Shown here: positions 11,354 through 20,300 of the stretch, in pieces
How the letters are laid out: each line of letters starts with the position of its first letter
Numbering within the stretch: position 1 is the first letter of the stretch
NCBI GenBank assembly: GCA_028753945.1
Contig: JAPNXP010000002.1
Coordinates: forward strand, 15,073,624-15,137,623
DNA: 64,000 nucleotides
From: Hexactinellida sp. DTS-2022
Lineage: Eukaryota > Porifera > Hexactinellida
Reading direction: 5' to 3'
Notes under the pieces: model-generated
What the model was told of the DNA's origin: nothing
The model's input: only the letters and a program-made list of their open reading frames with translations
Databases searched by the model: none
Translations under genes and position numbers: made by a program

Positions 11354-12537
11354 ATAATAGATTTATAATCAAAGATGCATTTGATATGGATTATTATTCA
11401 AAACATAGTTACAAGGATTTGCTCAATGATTGCGTAAATTAGTCCAAAGCATTATTTCCAATTATTATACTAGTATTTCGTAAGATATTTGATAAATTGA
11501 GGAGTCAGTTTTAATAATTAATAATACAGTAGAACCTCGTTAGTACGAACACAGTTAAAATACGAAATTCTGGTTAATACGAACACTATTTCAGTCCCCT
11601 TCAAAGCATTTACATTATATATGACACCGATTAATACAATTCCGGGTAAGGCGAACACATTTTTGACGGTCCCCTGGTGTTCGTACAAACAAGGTTCTAC
11701 TGTACATAAATGTCTGTTTGTTTGTTGGTATATTTCTGAGACTCGTTAGCAGAAATAAAGCACTGAATAATGAATATACTCCTTATCGTAAGTGTACTAC
11801 AGAGCGTACCTTAGTCAGGTATAGTAGTATAGGTGATAGGACAGACTTTGTACTTTACAAATGCATTAATTAAAGCATGGTTTATCCAGGAGCGCGCCAT
11901 ACGCCTAGAGACGTATAAATTGGATATGTTTGCATTTAGGAGCGCGAAAACTTCCGAAAGTCCCCATAGAGTAATACAAAACAAACCTTTTAGGCGTACA
12001 AAATTAAAATACTCTAGTGACTTTATGATAATTAAGAGTGTTCAATTATAGTCTTGTATAATACCTTGATTATAAGAACCACAAATCTATAATTATTAAC
12101 AAACCTTGAGATGTTTCCACAAATTTCTCACTAGGCTGTGGTCTCTTTATCAAATTCCTGAAAGGTCGGATCAACCTTCGGAAGAACCTGCCCCCCTTTC
12201 GCTTGTCTCGATTCATAGCGAACCCGATAGGGGCCGGGGGGGCCAAAGGGTGCTGACTCCTAATTTCGGAGTGAACGGTTCGTATTTCCTGGGGTGGGTG
12301 GGTAGTTATGTCTTTTTCTAAAACTTGTGGTTGGATACAAGCCCCATTCATTATTTTGTTTCCAGAAGGAAAAGCCGTGGCTTGCTCGGGGGGGAATTCC
12401 GGTGCAGACTTGGCTCTAACATTGAGATTATAATGTCCGGACGGTTCGTTGTTGTACGGCTGAATTCCAGTAGATTGTTGGTATTGCCGGGATTGGTATG
12501 AATAAGGTGTGTGGTATGCGATGCCCATATTATCCAT
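399..12537 (-). CDS. PHACTR: PHACTR-like phosphatase and actin regulator, N-terminal part (runs off the left edge)
   Basis: Five exons join in phase on the minus strand: 12537-12105, 2605-2528, 2105-1807, 1383-1173 and 536-399, about 386 codons so far. Exon 1 ends in a basic stretch (RFFRRLIRPFRNLIKR) followed by SEKFVETSQ. Exon 2 continues ALERNLSVRSKREDLIRRG, a clear N-terminal RPEL motif in the order and spacing of animal Phactr proteins. Exon 3 is proline-rich then Gln/His-rich (residues about 170-270). Exon 5 ends in an acidic run (DDDSDDE), as Phactr proteins have before the C-terminal RPEL triplet, which would lie left of base 1. Family knowledge: RPEL motifs bind G-actin and the C-terminus binds PP1. 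The start is the first Met of the 12537 frame. Intron 1 is 9.5 kb and holds a transposon and a ZC3H gene. Exon 1 lacks the usual tryptophan-containing KPWKW form of the basic motif. Which of Phactr1-4 it matches cannot be told. Confidence 0.87.
537..1172. repeat. PHACTR intron: fragments of interspersed repeats
   Basis: The intron between the exons ending at 1173 and starting at 536. Around 835-925 it has the 'gcgctcct' repeat seen in several places in the window. Around 585-628 it has a piece of the element whose full copy is at 45642-45874. Around 1013-1110 it has one end of the 'ttaagcggagt' MITE family (family E). No coding potential beyond shadow frames. Confidence 0.6.
1384..1806. other. 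PHACTR intron, AT-rich with degenerate MITE
   Basis: Between exons 3 and 4. About 1425-1680 looks like a decayed MITE: it opens 'agtagaacctcgttaaaccc' and has several 'ccgcttataa' blocks. A short TTTG-type run lies at about 1728-1770. No gene seen. Confidence 0.5.
2106..2527. repeat. PHACTR intron with family D and F MITE fragments
   Basis: About 2137-2165 is a fragment of the 'cgttataac' MITE family (D). About 2190-2340 is a copy of family F ('ggataaggggaatatcgg', then 'agtgactccggttaatacga'). The rest is unremarkable AT-rich sequence. Confidence 0.6.
2606..3238. repeat. Intron 1 of PHACTR: cluster of MITE copies left of the transposon
   Basis: About 2615-2665 is one end of family C ('ggatataagaacacaccggt'). 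About 2698-2775 is half of family G, ending 'cgaacaccact'. About 2791-2935 is a degraded family A copy. No exon was recognised here. Confidence 0.6.
3239..3463 (+). repeat. Left terminal inverted repeat of the Ginger1-like element
   Basis: Three tandem units plus a short remnant. Each unit has outward and inward copies of 'tttgacaaaaatggtcccc' around 'acaaaattggtcccc'. The units are themselves near-palindromic and could be transposase-binding sites (inference). Confidence 0.85.
3711..6356 (+). CDS. Ginger1-like transposase: zinc finger, DDE integrase, GPY/F, C-terminal cysteine-peptidase-like domain
   Basis: A single 881-codon frame centred in the transposon. The HHCC zinc finger is His69, His74, Cys104, Cys107 (H-x4-H-x29-C-x2-C). 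The DDE integrase core has Asp137 in GMDLTGPL, Asp195 in SDNGREF and Glu231 in NGLVEASHK, an exact DD35E spacing. The GPY/F motif is WVGPYPI at 384-390. A linker with charged and Ser-rich stretches follows (410-600). The C-terminal domain (about 615-875) has Cys635 in NTCPVDN, zinc-like CWACC and CLKC pairs (728-732, 764-767), His832 in GIHF and Asp847 in YDG. This Cys/His/Asp order resembles USPL1-like SUMO isopeptidases. That reading is inference from pattern only. All catalytic residues of the integrase are present and there is no frameshift, so the protein could be functional. A domesticated gene is less likely because the inverted repeats are intact. Confidence 0.88.
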   Translation: MNSPEYEAISNYISLKSYPVPSTKDQKRMIRKKAANYGLESGKLIRPSQGNRLLVIRDSELEDILKEIHDNSGHQCPRYSYKISKDRYYWPSMYRDIETYINICMRCQKNQPSLKAPINPLKPLPIITKVWYRVGMDLTGPLIDSNGYRYILTMIDHFTRWIETRALRSKEAAEVARGIHSIYCRQGAPVQIISDNGREFTNIISKSLHEAYNCKLIFSTPYHPQTNGLVEASHKTIKGSLVKSLDEKNENWSNFLEEITFSINIRPRATTSFSAFELMHGSRKPRLPLQAKNLTHQYPEDTPLAEWSGDEQIEELIDYVQEAQESNSKIAGEHLTHSQTLIKKQYDKRLNPVAFSQLEKGDDVLIENINRSKRKKGGKLQDKWVGPYPITKVNRATVQILRNESIQRIKRSKVKLLKRPNSVTETPPSKHQRLNSLTEDDSFDENINIASSPFSGVEESIFQTNVTRKTSEEVFEFLNSKKCQIIDSIITKTPLSKLHHELDKRLDLSFRELFDWRHEHFPPTEFPEMRLMELDTSQEMVEILCQWYLDAHRIKLPYYHSTDDDFEFSKHWKQKGVDYSTKVLHPVLSELLIHSPDNHPTVLNNPIPIASEVSMEDSCVTWGGHCDGIELVNTCPVDNIITLLSLHKVTIFNSFDQIHYIPNLQLQKTFSLIQTRQFDELRVWIAQMLEIPLANSNYNLMGYEGRIVELLCKKLSLCSDNYRITFQCWACCYESEKMLNLTSLTTFNSNCQTSLDNKINSSFNCLKCRDPGANIERLSLGFTELSPIMIFEVGHLADLIQVIDITDSISISHRDEMLHYTLIGFTIHVGIHFCMRVKLDDGWYSYDGMERPKLHKVKDKVVKIIGRINCIYYVLSNISKL
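6668..6827 (-). repeat. Right terminal inverted repeat of the Ginger1-like element
   Basis: Reverse complement of the left end, with two repeat units instead of three. The innermost remnant ('tttgacaaaaatggtcccc') matches the left copy up to about 6668. Confidence 0.85.
6828..7847. repeat. Intron 1 of PHACTR between transposon and ZC3H gene
   Basis: About 6950-7080 is a fragment of family B. About 7331-7500 is a nearly complete family F MITE. About 7565-7700 is a 'aaaggtgttggccgatatat' element with inverted ends (family J). 'aataaataaac' on the minus strand (near 7725-7735) could serve as poly(A) signal for the ZC3H gene. Confidence 0.6.
7848..9839 (-). CDS. ZC3H4: ZC3H4/ZC3H6-like triple CCCH zinc-finger protein, intronless
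   Basis: One 663-codon exon. Three tandem CCCH fingers lie at about residues 284-303 (CVYWKMYGYCNKGDACGYSH), 321-339 and 344-363, spaced as in ZC3H4/6/8 and fly Suppressor of sable. The N-terminal half has acidic GELS motifs (SDGELSSE, SEGELSDPE) and basic clusters (KKRKRRKR at 240-247) likely to direct it to the nucleus. The C-terminal half is proline-rich and ends with LDPRVLFLN, a DPR-type motif also found in the family. Known role: ZC3H4 acts with WDR82 to restrict non-productive RNA polymerase II transcription; binding here is inferred. The frame is GC-rich against the AT-rich surroundings and lies on the same strand inside PHACTR intron 1. Lack of introns suggests a retroposed origin. 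Another Met four codons in is also possible as start. Confidence 0.9.
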   Translation of the reverse strand: MLFTMSFSSAMSDSAANLNSNGANAKMENAMSDGELSSETETMFVPKNQSPHNQEVLKVEKTSADFFDSSCENKSEGELSDPELAAGSPERANPWTQAAMGIYPSLSVSREGREEWTEESAQVWSEYYTRAMEQVKLSRKKKGQLGPQGKHKKRKSNKTFSPKKEAVENKTGDTHEVPINHPLAQESDESSDFELEEREEQVTLSDVIPHNNHIDLAVFAGEDQELVKGKRSKVFPQGPKKRKRRKRYGRANNIRHECKQEYWSQDKYRSTVMQPQFCIDTTVCVYWKMYGYCNKGDACGYSHLPQLKGVAPPTKRIPDVCKFYLQDSCQKGTNCNYYHQDFPCKFFHIGLTCYQGNACKFSHAPLNQETSKLLEKAWSAAKPRALSRDADPPPDPQAPPLYSAVPPEEPPPFSLPSPPPVQSARFQGPSDPPPQRYTFPGFEPPRSQLMPHQFPYRPTRPYLMNHRFPPVPFPRPPIRLPPRDPTPPSYQPISYESDDPGQPPVSPLSFLSDETEERVLTIDAGDSQPADRSPALLSPRHPNIDLLFRTESPSLSRSDSAQSDPRLRRGSKRGSLSDTPPSFCRSLSREGLGSPDLFSDPPDIPPLLSPEPAGSPEDRKPTPGDLQFEMPLPLRDPAVLTKPLDPRVLFLNVAKKTDSKPLV
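10538..10674 (+). repeat. Family A MITE (short copy)
   Basis: Starts 'cagtagaatctcgttag' and ends 'actaacgagagtct', with a shortened middle. Pogo/Tc1-mariner-like ends; nonautonomous. Confidence 0.7.
11318..11353. repeat. AAC microsatellite
   Basis: About twelve AAC/ACA units in PHACTR intron 1. Confidence 0.9.
11527..11702 (-). repeat. Family A MITE, near full length
   Basis: 176 bp from CAGTAGAACCTCGTTAGTAC to its inverse with TA on both outer edges. It carries internal 'ggttaatacgaacac' blocks in both orientations. Confidence 0.8.
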
Positions 12538-12590
12538 TACAATATTGCTAACTATTGATAATAAATAAATGAGTTATACTTCCGTACAAA

Positions 12591-12775
12591 CAACACGTAT
12601 GAATGAATAAATGAGTGTATACTATAAACATATGTATGAATAAATGAAATTTCCATATAAACATACGTTGAATAAATGAGAAATTCGTATAAACATACGT
12701 ATAAATAAATGAAATTTCCGTATAAACAAACATATGTATGAATAAATGAGTTTATACTTCCATATAAACAAACAT
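12591..12775. repeat. Minisatellite upstream of the PHACTR start
   Basis: About four to five degenerate units of roughly 40 bp built from 'gaataaatgag', 'ttccgtataaac' and 'aacatatgtat'. It lies directly before the PHACTR start codon and could be in its promoter or 5' UTR. Confidence 0.75.
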
Positions 12776-13749
12776 ATGACTACTAATTTGGCTAACCTTT
12801 TCGATGTCAATCAATCCTGTTTTTGTGTGGAATATCAAAGAGTTATTACAATGCCAAGCCATGTGTCTATTTATATAAAACTATGTACGGTAGCCTATAT
12901 GCGATCGAATAAGCCAAGGATTAGCTACGAAATCTACTTTAGTGTTCAATATGTGGACAGTAATTAATTACGGATACACAAGTAAATAATTAATTAATTA
13001 GTAAATAAGTTTGTTTACGTGAAAGTACGGGGGTCTTGATGTAATTAATTAAAAAATTAGATTATATGTGAATACCAATTCGTATCCTACGTACTTATTA
13101 TACGAATCATAATCAGATTGTATACCGTATTACTTAACTAATCATCGCGGATAAATGCTAAATATACTTATTCCTAAGTATGTAACTAAGAAAATCCGGG
13201 AATTTATATAAATATCATACAAGTTATGATAATTATGATAAGTTATCACACATACGCACTTGATGAATAGATTAATGGCATTTAACGAATTTCCTCAAAT
13301 ACCCCTAAAATATTCCTATCAATGGTCTTCCTATTAATCTGAAAACATGTTCCCAAATAACGAAGTTCTCTTCCAATACAGTAGAACTTATCTAAAAATT
13401 GTCGGATTATACAGGTTATAATGCATATTCCGTCGCTTATTGGGATAAGAAAAAAGTGTCGGTTCTGCTGAATTCCGGATTATAGAGGGTCGGATTATGC
13501 AGGTTATACTTTATAATAAAACAGAAATTTCTGGGATTAAAGTTGCATAAGCAGCACAGTTTATTTAGAACCCAATTAATAGTTCCCCCACCAAACAAAT
13601 AATTGTGATTAACAAATTTATTCTCTTCTTCAGCACAACACGAGAATAACAAAGTACAAATATAAATACAAATCCAACAGTAGAAATGTGCATAATATGC
13701 TATTGCTCCAATAAGACTGCTAGATTGAAATTGATATCAGATCTCTAAA
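12776..13749. other. Intergenic DNA between PHACTR start and CLCN7 stop
   Basis: AT-rich. About 13380-13515 is a degraded MITE with 'agtagaactt' at one end and repeated 'cggattat' blocks. 'TTTATT' at 13618-13623 is AATAAA on the minus strand, about 130 bp past the CLCN7 stop, a plausible poly(A) signal. Confidence 0.5.
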
Positions 13750-16700
13750 TCAGTTAGCACCATACTCTTCAATTGTAATTCTCTTAAAAACTCTCTTCAA
13801 ATTTTCTTCTGTCAAATCTTTTCTTGTGATCAGACCAAGAGCCCTCCCCTGGTCGTCTAGCACCACCAAATGCCGGAGACCCATTGTCCGGAATACCTCG
13901 AACACCTGAGACAGACAGGTGTCCATAAGGACTGTGTAGGGACTCGGATTCATGTAGGGACGCAGGTTAACCAGTTTCCGTCTGTCCTCTTCAGGAATCT
14001 ATTTAAATAACTACAGTTAAATAACTAACTACAGTCAGTCTGCTTATTGTGAACAGTTTTTCGTCTGTTAATATGAAAAACTTCTTATTATGAACAAGCC
14101 CTATGGTCCCAATTTAACAACTTACATAGGGTTTGTAACTTTGTATTAAGTTGAGTTCGCTTATTATGAAGTCTCTCTATTATGAACACAATGTTTGGTC
14201 CCTTTAATGTTCATAATATTGATAATAAAAGAAACTGATTATACAGTGCAATCTTGATTTCCCCTGCAAGTGACTCCGGTTAATACGAACATACTTGTTC
14301 CTATTAACTAGACTTTTCTGTTATATGTATAGAGGTTAATTTAAACTTTAATCTAAATCCATGGGTATTCCAATGGAGACGTATTACAGCTAAATACTCA
14401 CAATAAGTTTGGAACTGTTTAATCCCTTCGGATAGAACCTGATCATATCTTCGTGCGGAATAACATACTCTGTATCATCGAATGCCTTGTAGTGCAGCAG
14501 AGCCAACAGCTGACTTCGGAGTATCAAACCCTGGAAACTGGCAGGCTCATACTTATCTGCGAAACTCCTCTCCATGGCAACCGCGATGGAGTCGGAATGT
14601 TGACTTTCTTGAGGTGAGAAAGTGAGGTTGTTTATGTTTAGTTCCACTGGGGAGAGCCCCGTGAAGTTCTGGTAGAGGTGGTTCTTAACAATAACGAACC
14701 CACTGTGGGACTTCTCAATTAGAACCTGGAAATATAACGGATATTAATAGCAGTAGTATACAGTCAGGTCTGCTTTTGTGAACAAGCCCTAGGTTCCAAT
14801 ATAACAACTTACTTTGTACTGAGTTCGATTAATATAAAGTATCTCTATTATGAACAACATTTAGGCAACCATGCAACCATGGACCACTTGCTACCCAAAC
14901 TATACATATACTACTTTTTCAAAGCAAACTTCATTCTATTCACATTAATCGAGGCTTTTATGGGTCACTAGCTGACAGTATTCCCCAGCATTTACTACTG
15001 GGAAGATACAGTGGATGCCGGTTATAAGAAATCGTCGGGAACTGTTTATAATGTTCTTATAACCGGCTTAATTATACAGACTATATGGCAACCGTTTTCC
15101 AGCAGAATGTTCTTATAACCGGTGTTCTTATATCCGATATCTACTGTATAATTATGCAATTAGTATATTGCAATTAATATGCTACCTTTTCTATGAACTC
15201 TACTGACTCGTGTTCGCGTAGCACGATAAGATTCCGAGACATGACGTCTTTAGCCGTTAGCAGATCTGCCTCTTGGGGCGGGTCCCACTCCAGCAGCGGC
15301 ATCCGCTTCAAGTGTATGTGGATGTCATACAGGCCCTACACACGTTATAGCAGTAATATGTCATACAGGCCCTACACACGTTATAGCAGTAATATACTGT
15401 TATACTGTTGTAGAAATTATAACTATTCTGAGTATGAATGAGGCAATATAGTATTTCTATCTTATAGAATAACATTCAGTAAATACAGTAGAACCTCGTT
15501 AGCAAGAACACCAAGGGATCGTTAAAATGTGTTCGCCTTATCCGGAATTTATATTAACCAATATCATTTGTCAGTGGCGCAAACAGGGGGGGGGGGGGGG
15601 GGAAGCGCGGGGGGGCGTGCGCCCCCCCCCCCCCTAAAAAGTTGAAGGGGGGCAATATTAATGGTGCGGGTGTTACCGTGCCCTCGGATAAAAAATAAAA
15701 TGTTCAATATAATTTAGGATAGTAAATATACGTATAATTCATTCAAAAAATGTCATTTGTTGCAATCAATTTTTTTCTGGGGGAGAAGCCCCCCAGACCC
15801 CCATTAAGTCGCTCGCTACACTCGCTCCGCGCCCCCAACTTTAACCTCAGAATTGTAAAACTTGGCGCCTATGTCATTTGTATTGAAAGGATTTGAAGGG
15901 GACTATAATAGTGCAGTGTTCGTATTAAGCGGAATTTCGTATAAACCGTGTTTCGTATAAACCGTGTTCCTACTAACGAGGTTATACTGTAGTTCCAATT
16001 CCAATTATTATTATTAAGTCTACCTAACCAATATAAATTCCAATATATAATACGAACACCTATAAATAATGATACAATCGAAATAACGAACTAACGGAAC
16101 ATAACATAATGCATGGAATTACTTATGAGAACTAACTAACTAACCTCGTTGAAATAGTCGCCTGTCCATTTGGCAACCATAAGAGCTAAGACGACAGGCA
16201 ATCCAAACAGAATCTCATTTGTTGACTCCAGAATAATAACAGCTAGACTGATAGTCATTCTAACAACGCCTCCAAGAAAAGAAGCGGCCCCAACCAACGC
16301 ATAAGTTCCTATATAGAACCCAAAAGGGACCGCATTTCCACTCAGCCCGAATATTGCCTGATATACAATCTGAACAAGGTTCCCAACAAGGCGACCGTAT
16401 ATGGACCCGATCATGAGACAGGGGACAAACAGACCGCTCGGCACGCCGGTCCCGTAGGTCCAACAAGCGGTGAAGAAAGTTAGGACCAGAGCAATGGTCA
16501 GGGAAGGAAAGGAGATGTAGCTTGGGTTGTGGAATAGCTAAAGAGATAATGTGTATTAATTCATTCATTAGTTATACATACTTAAAGATTAGTAAATAGA
16601 TATACAAATGCTTTGTCATGTTACTTTATTTTAGAAATAATTCTACAATGTATATGTTTATAATTAAAGATTAGTAAATAGATGTACAAATGCTTTGTCA

Positions 16701-17346
16701 TGTTACTATATTTTTAAAAATATGTGAGAAAAGTGAAAAGTTTAAAATAGAGAAATAAGTTCTTATAACCGATAATTTCTAAATACGAATAAATTGAACT
16801 GCCCCCAAGATGTAGAAATAGTAATCATTGTATTAGTACAGTCAGGTCTGCTTATTGTGAACAATGTTTCGTCTGCTTAATATGAAACTTTATTATTATG
16901 AACAAGCCCTATGGTCCCAATTTAACAACTTACATAGGGTTTGTAATAAGTTGATTAAGTTGTCTCTATTATTAACACAATGTTTGGTTCATAATAAAGA
17001 ATCTGACTGTATAGTACATGCCAGAGTACAATACTAGTTGCTACGCTAATTAATACCTGATATATAGTCTTCTCTAGAGGGATGTTTAGCAGGATCCCTA
17101 AGTCGTTAAAATAGCGTCCATTATCCGGACAAGGAATGGTGGTTAGGTTCCTGTCCAGTGGGTCCAGAGTTGAGTTGGTCTTCTCGCTGAGTTCACTGCT
17201 TATGGGTGCACAGGTGCCCAGTAACATGCTGGGGAGAAATGTTACCATTGTCGTTACTATGGCAACCAATACGGCCTCTGCTATGCGGGGCCAGCACAAA
17301 CCTAGGAATCCCTTCCTCCTAAAGAATGCATAGAGTTATAGTAGTG

Positions 17347-17381
<35 letters not shown>

Positions 17382-20300
17382 GTCTGTATGTTTGCTTGTT
17401 GTTTGTTTGTTGTTTGTTTGTTTGTTTGTTTGTCTGTTTGTTTGTATGTTTGCTCAGGGTTTCATTTAGGGGGGGGGGGGGGGGGGCATTTGCCCCCCCT
17501 TGGGTTTGAAAATACATTGATCAAAGCTGAATCCGCCCCCCTCCACATTCCCAAAAACTCTACCTTACCCCCCCTTGCCTAAATGTCTGGATGAAACACT
17601 GGTTTGCTTGTTGTTTATGGGTTTGTTTGTTTGTTCTAATTATAGCGATACTTACAAGCATGGTGGTTTTCAAAACCAATTAATTAAATTAAATAATTAT
17701 ACAACACACTATCCCTTTGTGTCCAATAAAATCAAGTTTGACTAACAAAAATATATCTTACCCTGCAAGTAAAATAATATAATTATAAACAAACCACATA
17801 TTGAAATAAGATGTGACAATCTGTCCCGTTGAACAGCTGTTCATACCAAGCCATTTCTATGCACGACACAAATACATTCCTTTGCTACCTTAGTGATGAT
17901 ATCATTCAGATTTGTGGCCAGATCCTGAAAAGGCTTTCTATACTATTCTTTATTTAGCTCAGCTTATAATGCAATAATATAGCAATATGCGCATGCGCAG
18001 ATTCAAACTAAATCTATAAAACTAACCTAGCAACAGTGAATTCATAAACTGACTAAACTATTTGAACAAACAAAACAGAACATGAGTGATTATTATTACG
18101 AGTATTACAGTGAAGATAAAGATTTAGAAGATTACCAAGAGACACCCGCTCCAGTAAAACAAGCCCCTTCCCCCCCTCCCCTTCCCCCTATCCCTACAAA
18201 CGATACACAGCAGAGAACTGACACACGATCGGTCCCAAACTCATTCGAAGTCAAACCCATAAAACCCGTCGCCCCCGCCGAGGCTTTCCCATCTTTCTCC
18301 CAAGGCGCCACCCCTGCCCCTGCCCCTAAGCCCGCCACAAACGGAGATGTGTTTCAAGTGAACGAAGAAGGAGAGGCCGCTTTGGCCAAAGATATCGCAG
18401 AGAGCTTTGACGACATGTCACTCAAGGACGAACTTGCCCGCGGGATTTATTCGTACGGTTTCGAAAAGCCGTCAGCTATTCAGCAGAGAGCGATCATTCC
18501 CTGCATTCGCGGAACGGATATTATAGCCCAGGCCCAGTCAGGGACGGGCAAGACGGCTACCTTCGCGATATCTATCCTCCAGAGGGTGGACGTGAAGAAG
18601 ATGCACGTGCAGGCTATGATACTGGCTCCCACCCGAGAGCTGGCTCAACAGATACAAAAGGTAAGCTATACACTAGTACAGTGTTTGTTATATACAGTGT
18701 ATTATACAGCCATTGCATTGTTATACTACAGTGTATTATACAGCCATTGTAAATACGCTCCTAATCCTGGTATTATCCTAATTAATACGCCTAAATCACA
18801 AATAAATTAATGTTACGGTATAGGAGAGGATTCCAAATTTTCGCGCTCCTAAATATATTTTCCAAAATTGATGCTCCACTTGCTTTCATCCAGACAAATT
18901 TTCTGCGCGCATAAAATACTCAATTTATATTATATGGGAGCATCTATCGTTTTTTCAGTCTTAGACAAGTTTCCTTTCAAAATTACTCGCGCTACACACA
19001 GGTTATAATAACTCCTTGCTATACACGGTTAATATTTCCTTACTATGCACACGGGATATAATAACTGCCTCTCTAGGTGGTGGTTACGCTCGGAGACTTC
19101 CTAAACGTGCGTGTGCACGCGTGTATCGGCGGCAAGAACTACGAACACGACCTGAACGCGCTTGAGGCCGGCGTGCAGGTCGTGGTAGGGACCCCGGGGC
19201 GGGTACAGGACCTGATACACCGCAGGAAGCTAAGGATAAACAGACTGGAGATGTTCGTGTTGGATGAGGCAGACGAGATGCTATCCAGGGGCTTCAAACT
19301 CAAAATATACGAAATATTCAAAGACGTACCTCCCAAGACACAGGTGAGAATTATATGCAGTAAAACCTCGTTAGATCGTAGTACTAATATAATTTACCTT
19401 ACACAGTAGAACCTCGTTAGTAGGAACACCAGGGGGACCAACATGCGTTCGCCTTATCCGGAATTCGTATTAACCAATATAATTTGTATTTAAATGGCTT
19501 TGAAGGGGGCTGAAATAGTGTTCGTATTAACCTGTATTGTAATTGACCCGCCTTCGACGACATTTTGTGACGAAATTGACCGATTTTACTGCACTTACCT
19601 ATTCTAATTATAGAACAACTACCCCATGGGATAGAAATTTAATTTTTAGATATCTGATAATACGGATTTAATTAATCCAAATGGTGTGGGTTGTTTTCAT
19701 TGTTGTTTTAATTGTTGTTAGAGATTTGAAATAATGCATTTTATTCGGTTCAATTAGCAACCACATAAATATACTGACACTAATGTATAATATAACTTCC
19801 TATTCATAGAGGGATTATCTCTATACATAACTATATTACTATTCATCTCAAACAGAAACCTAGCTTACTAATTAGGAACCAAATAATAGTTCAAAAGAAA
19901 GTTCCTTTAATTGGAATTAAATTAGTATTTTACAAGACTTCAGGTCAATGGCGAGTGTATTAAATCCGATTTCTTTTTGTAGCTAACATTGATTTAATTA
20001 TAATAACATTTGATAATGTTATCTATTACTTTAGAAATATTATAACAACAAATTGTTTTTATTTTATTTATAGGTGATGTTATTTTCCGCCACTATGCAA
20101 GATGAAGTCCTAGCTCTCACAAGTAAGTTCATGGACAAACCAATCAGGATTCTCGTCAATAAGGAACAGTTGACTCTAGACGGAATCCGCCAGTTCTACA
20201 TACAATGCGAGAAGGAGGAATACAAGTTTGAAACTCTCTGTGACTTATACGCTACTGTCGCTATAACCCAAGCGGTTATATTCGTAAACACGCGCAGGAA

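Larger units (their letters stand above)
9840..12104. other. Gene-free intron DNA of PHACTR
   Basis: Upstream of the ZC3H start the sequence is AT-rich; any ZC3H promoter must lie here, but no motif is convincing. It contains two family A MITEs and one AAC microsatellite (listed separately) and a 'ttatccaggagcgcgc' repeat fragment at about 11878-11950. A 74-codon frame at 10888 has no recognisable features and is not called. Confidence 0.5.
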
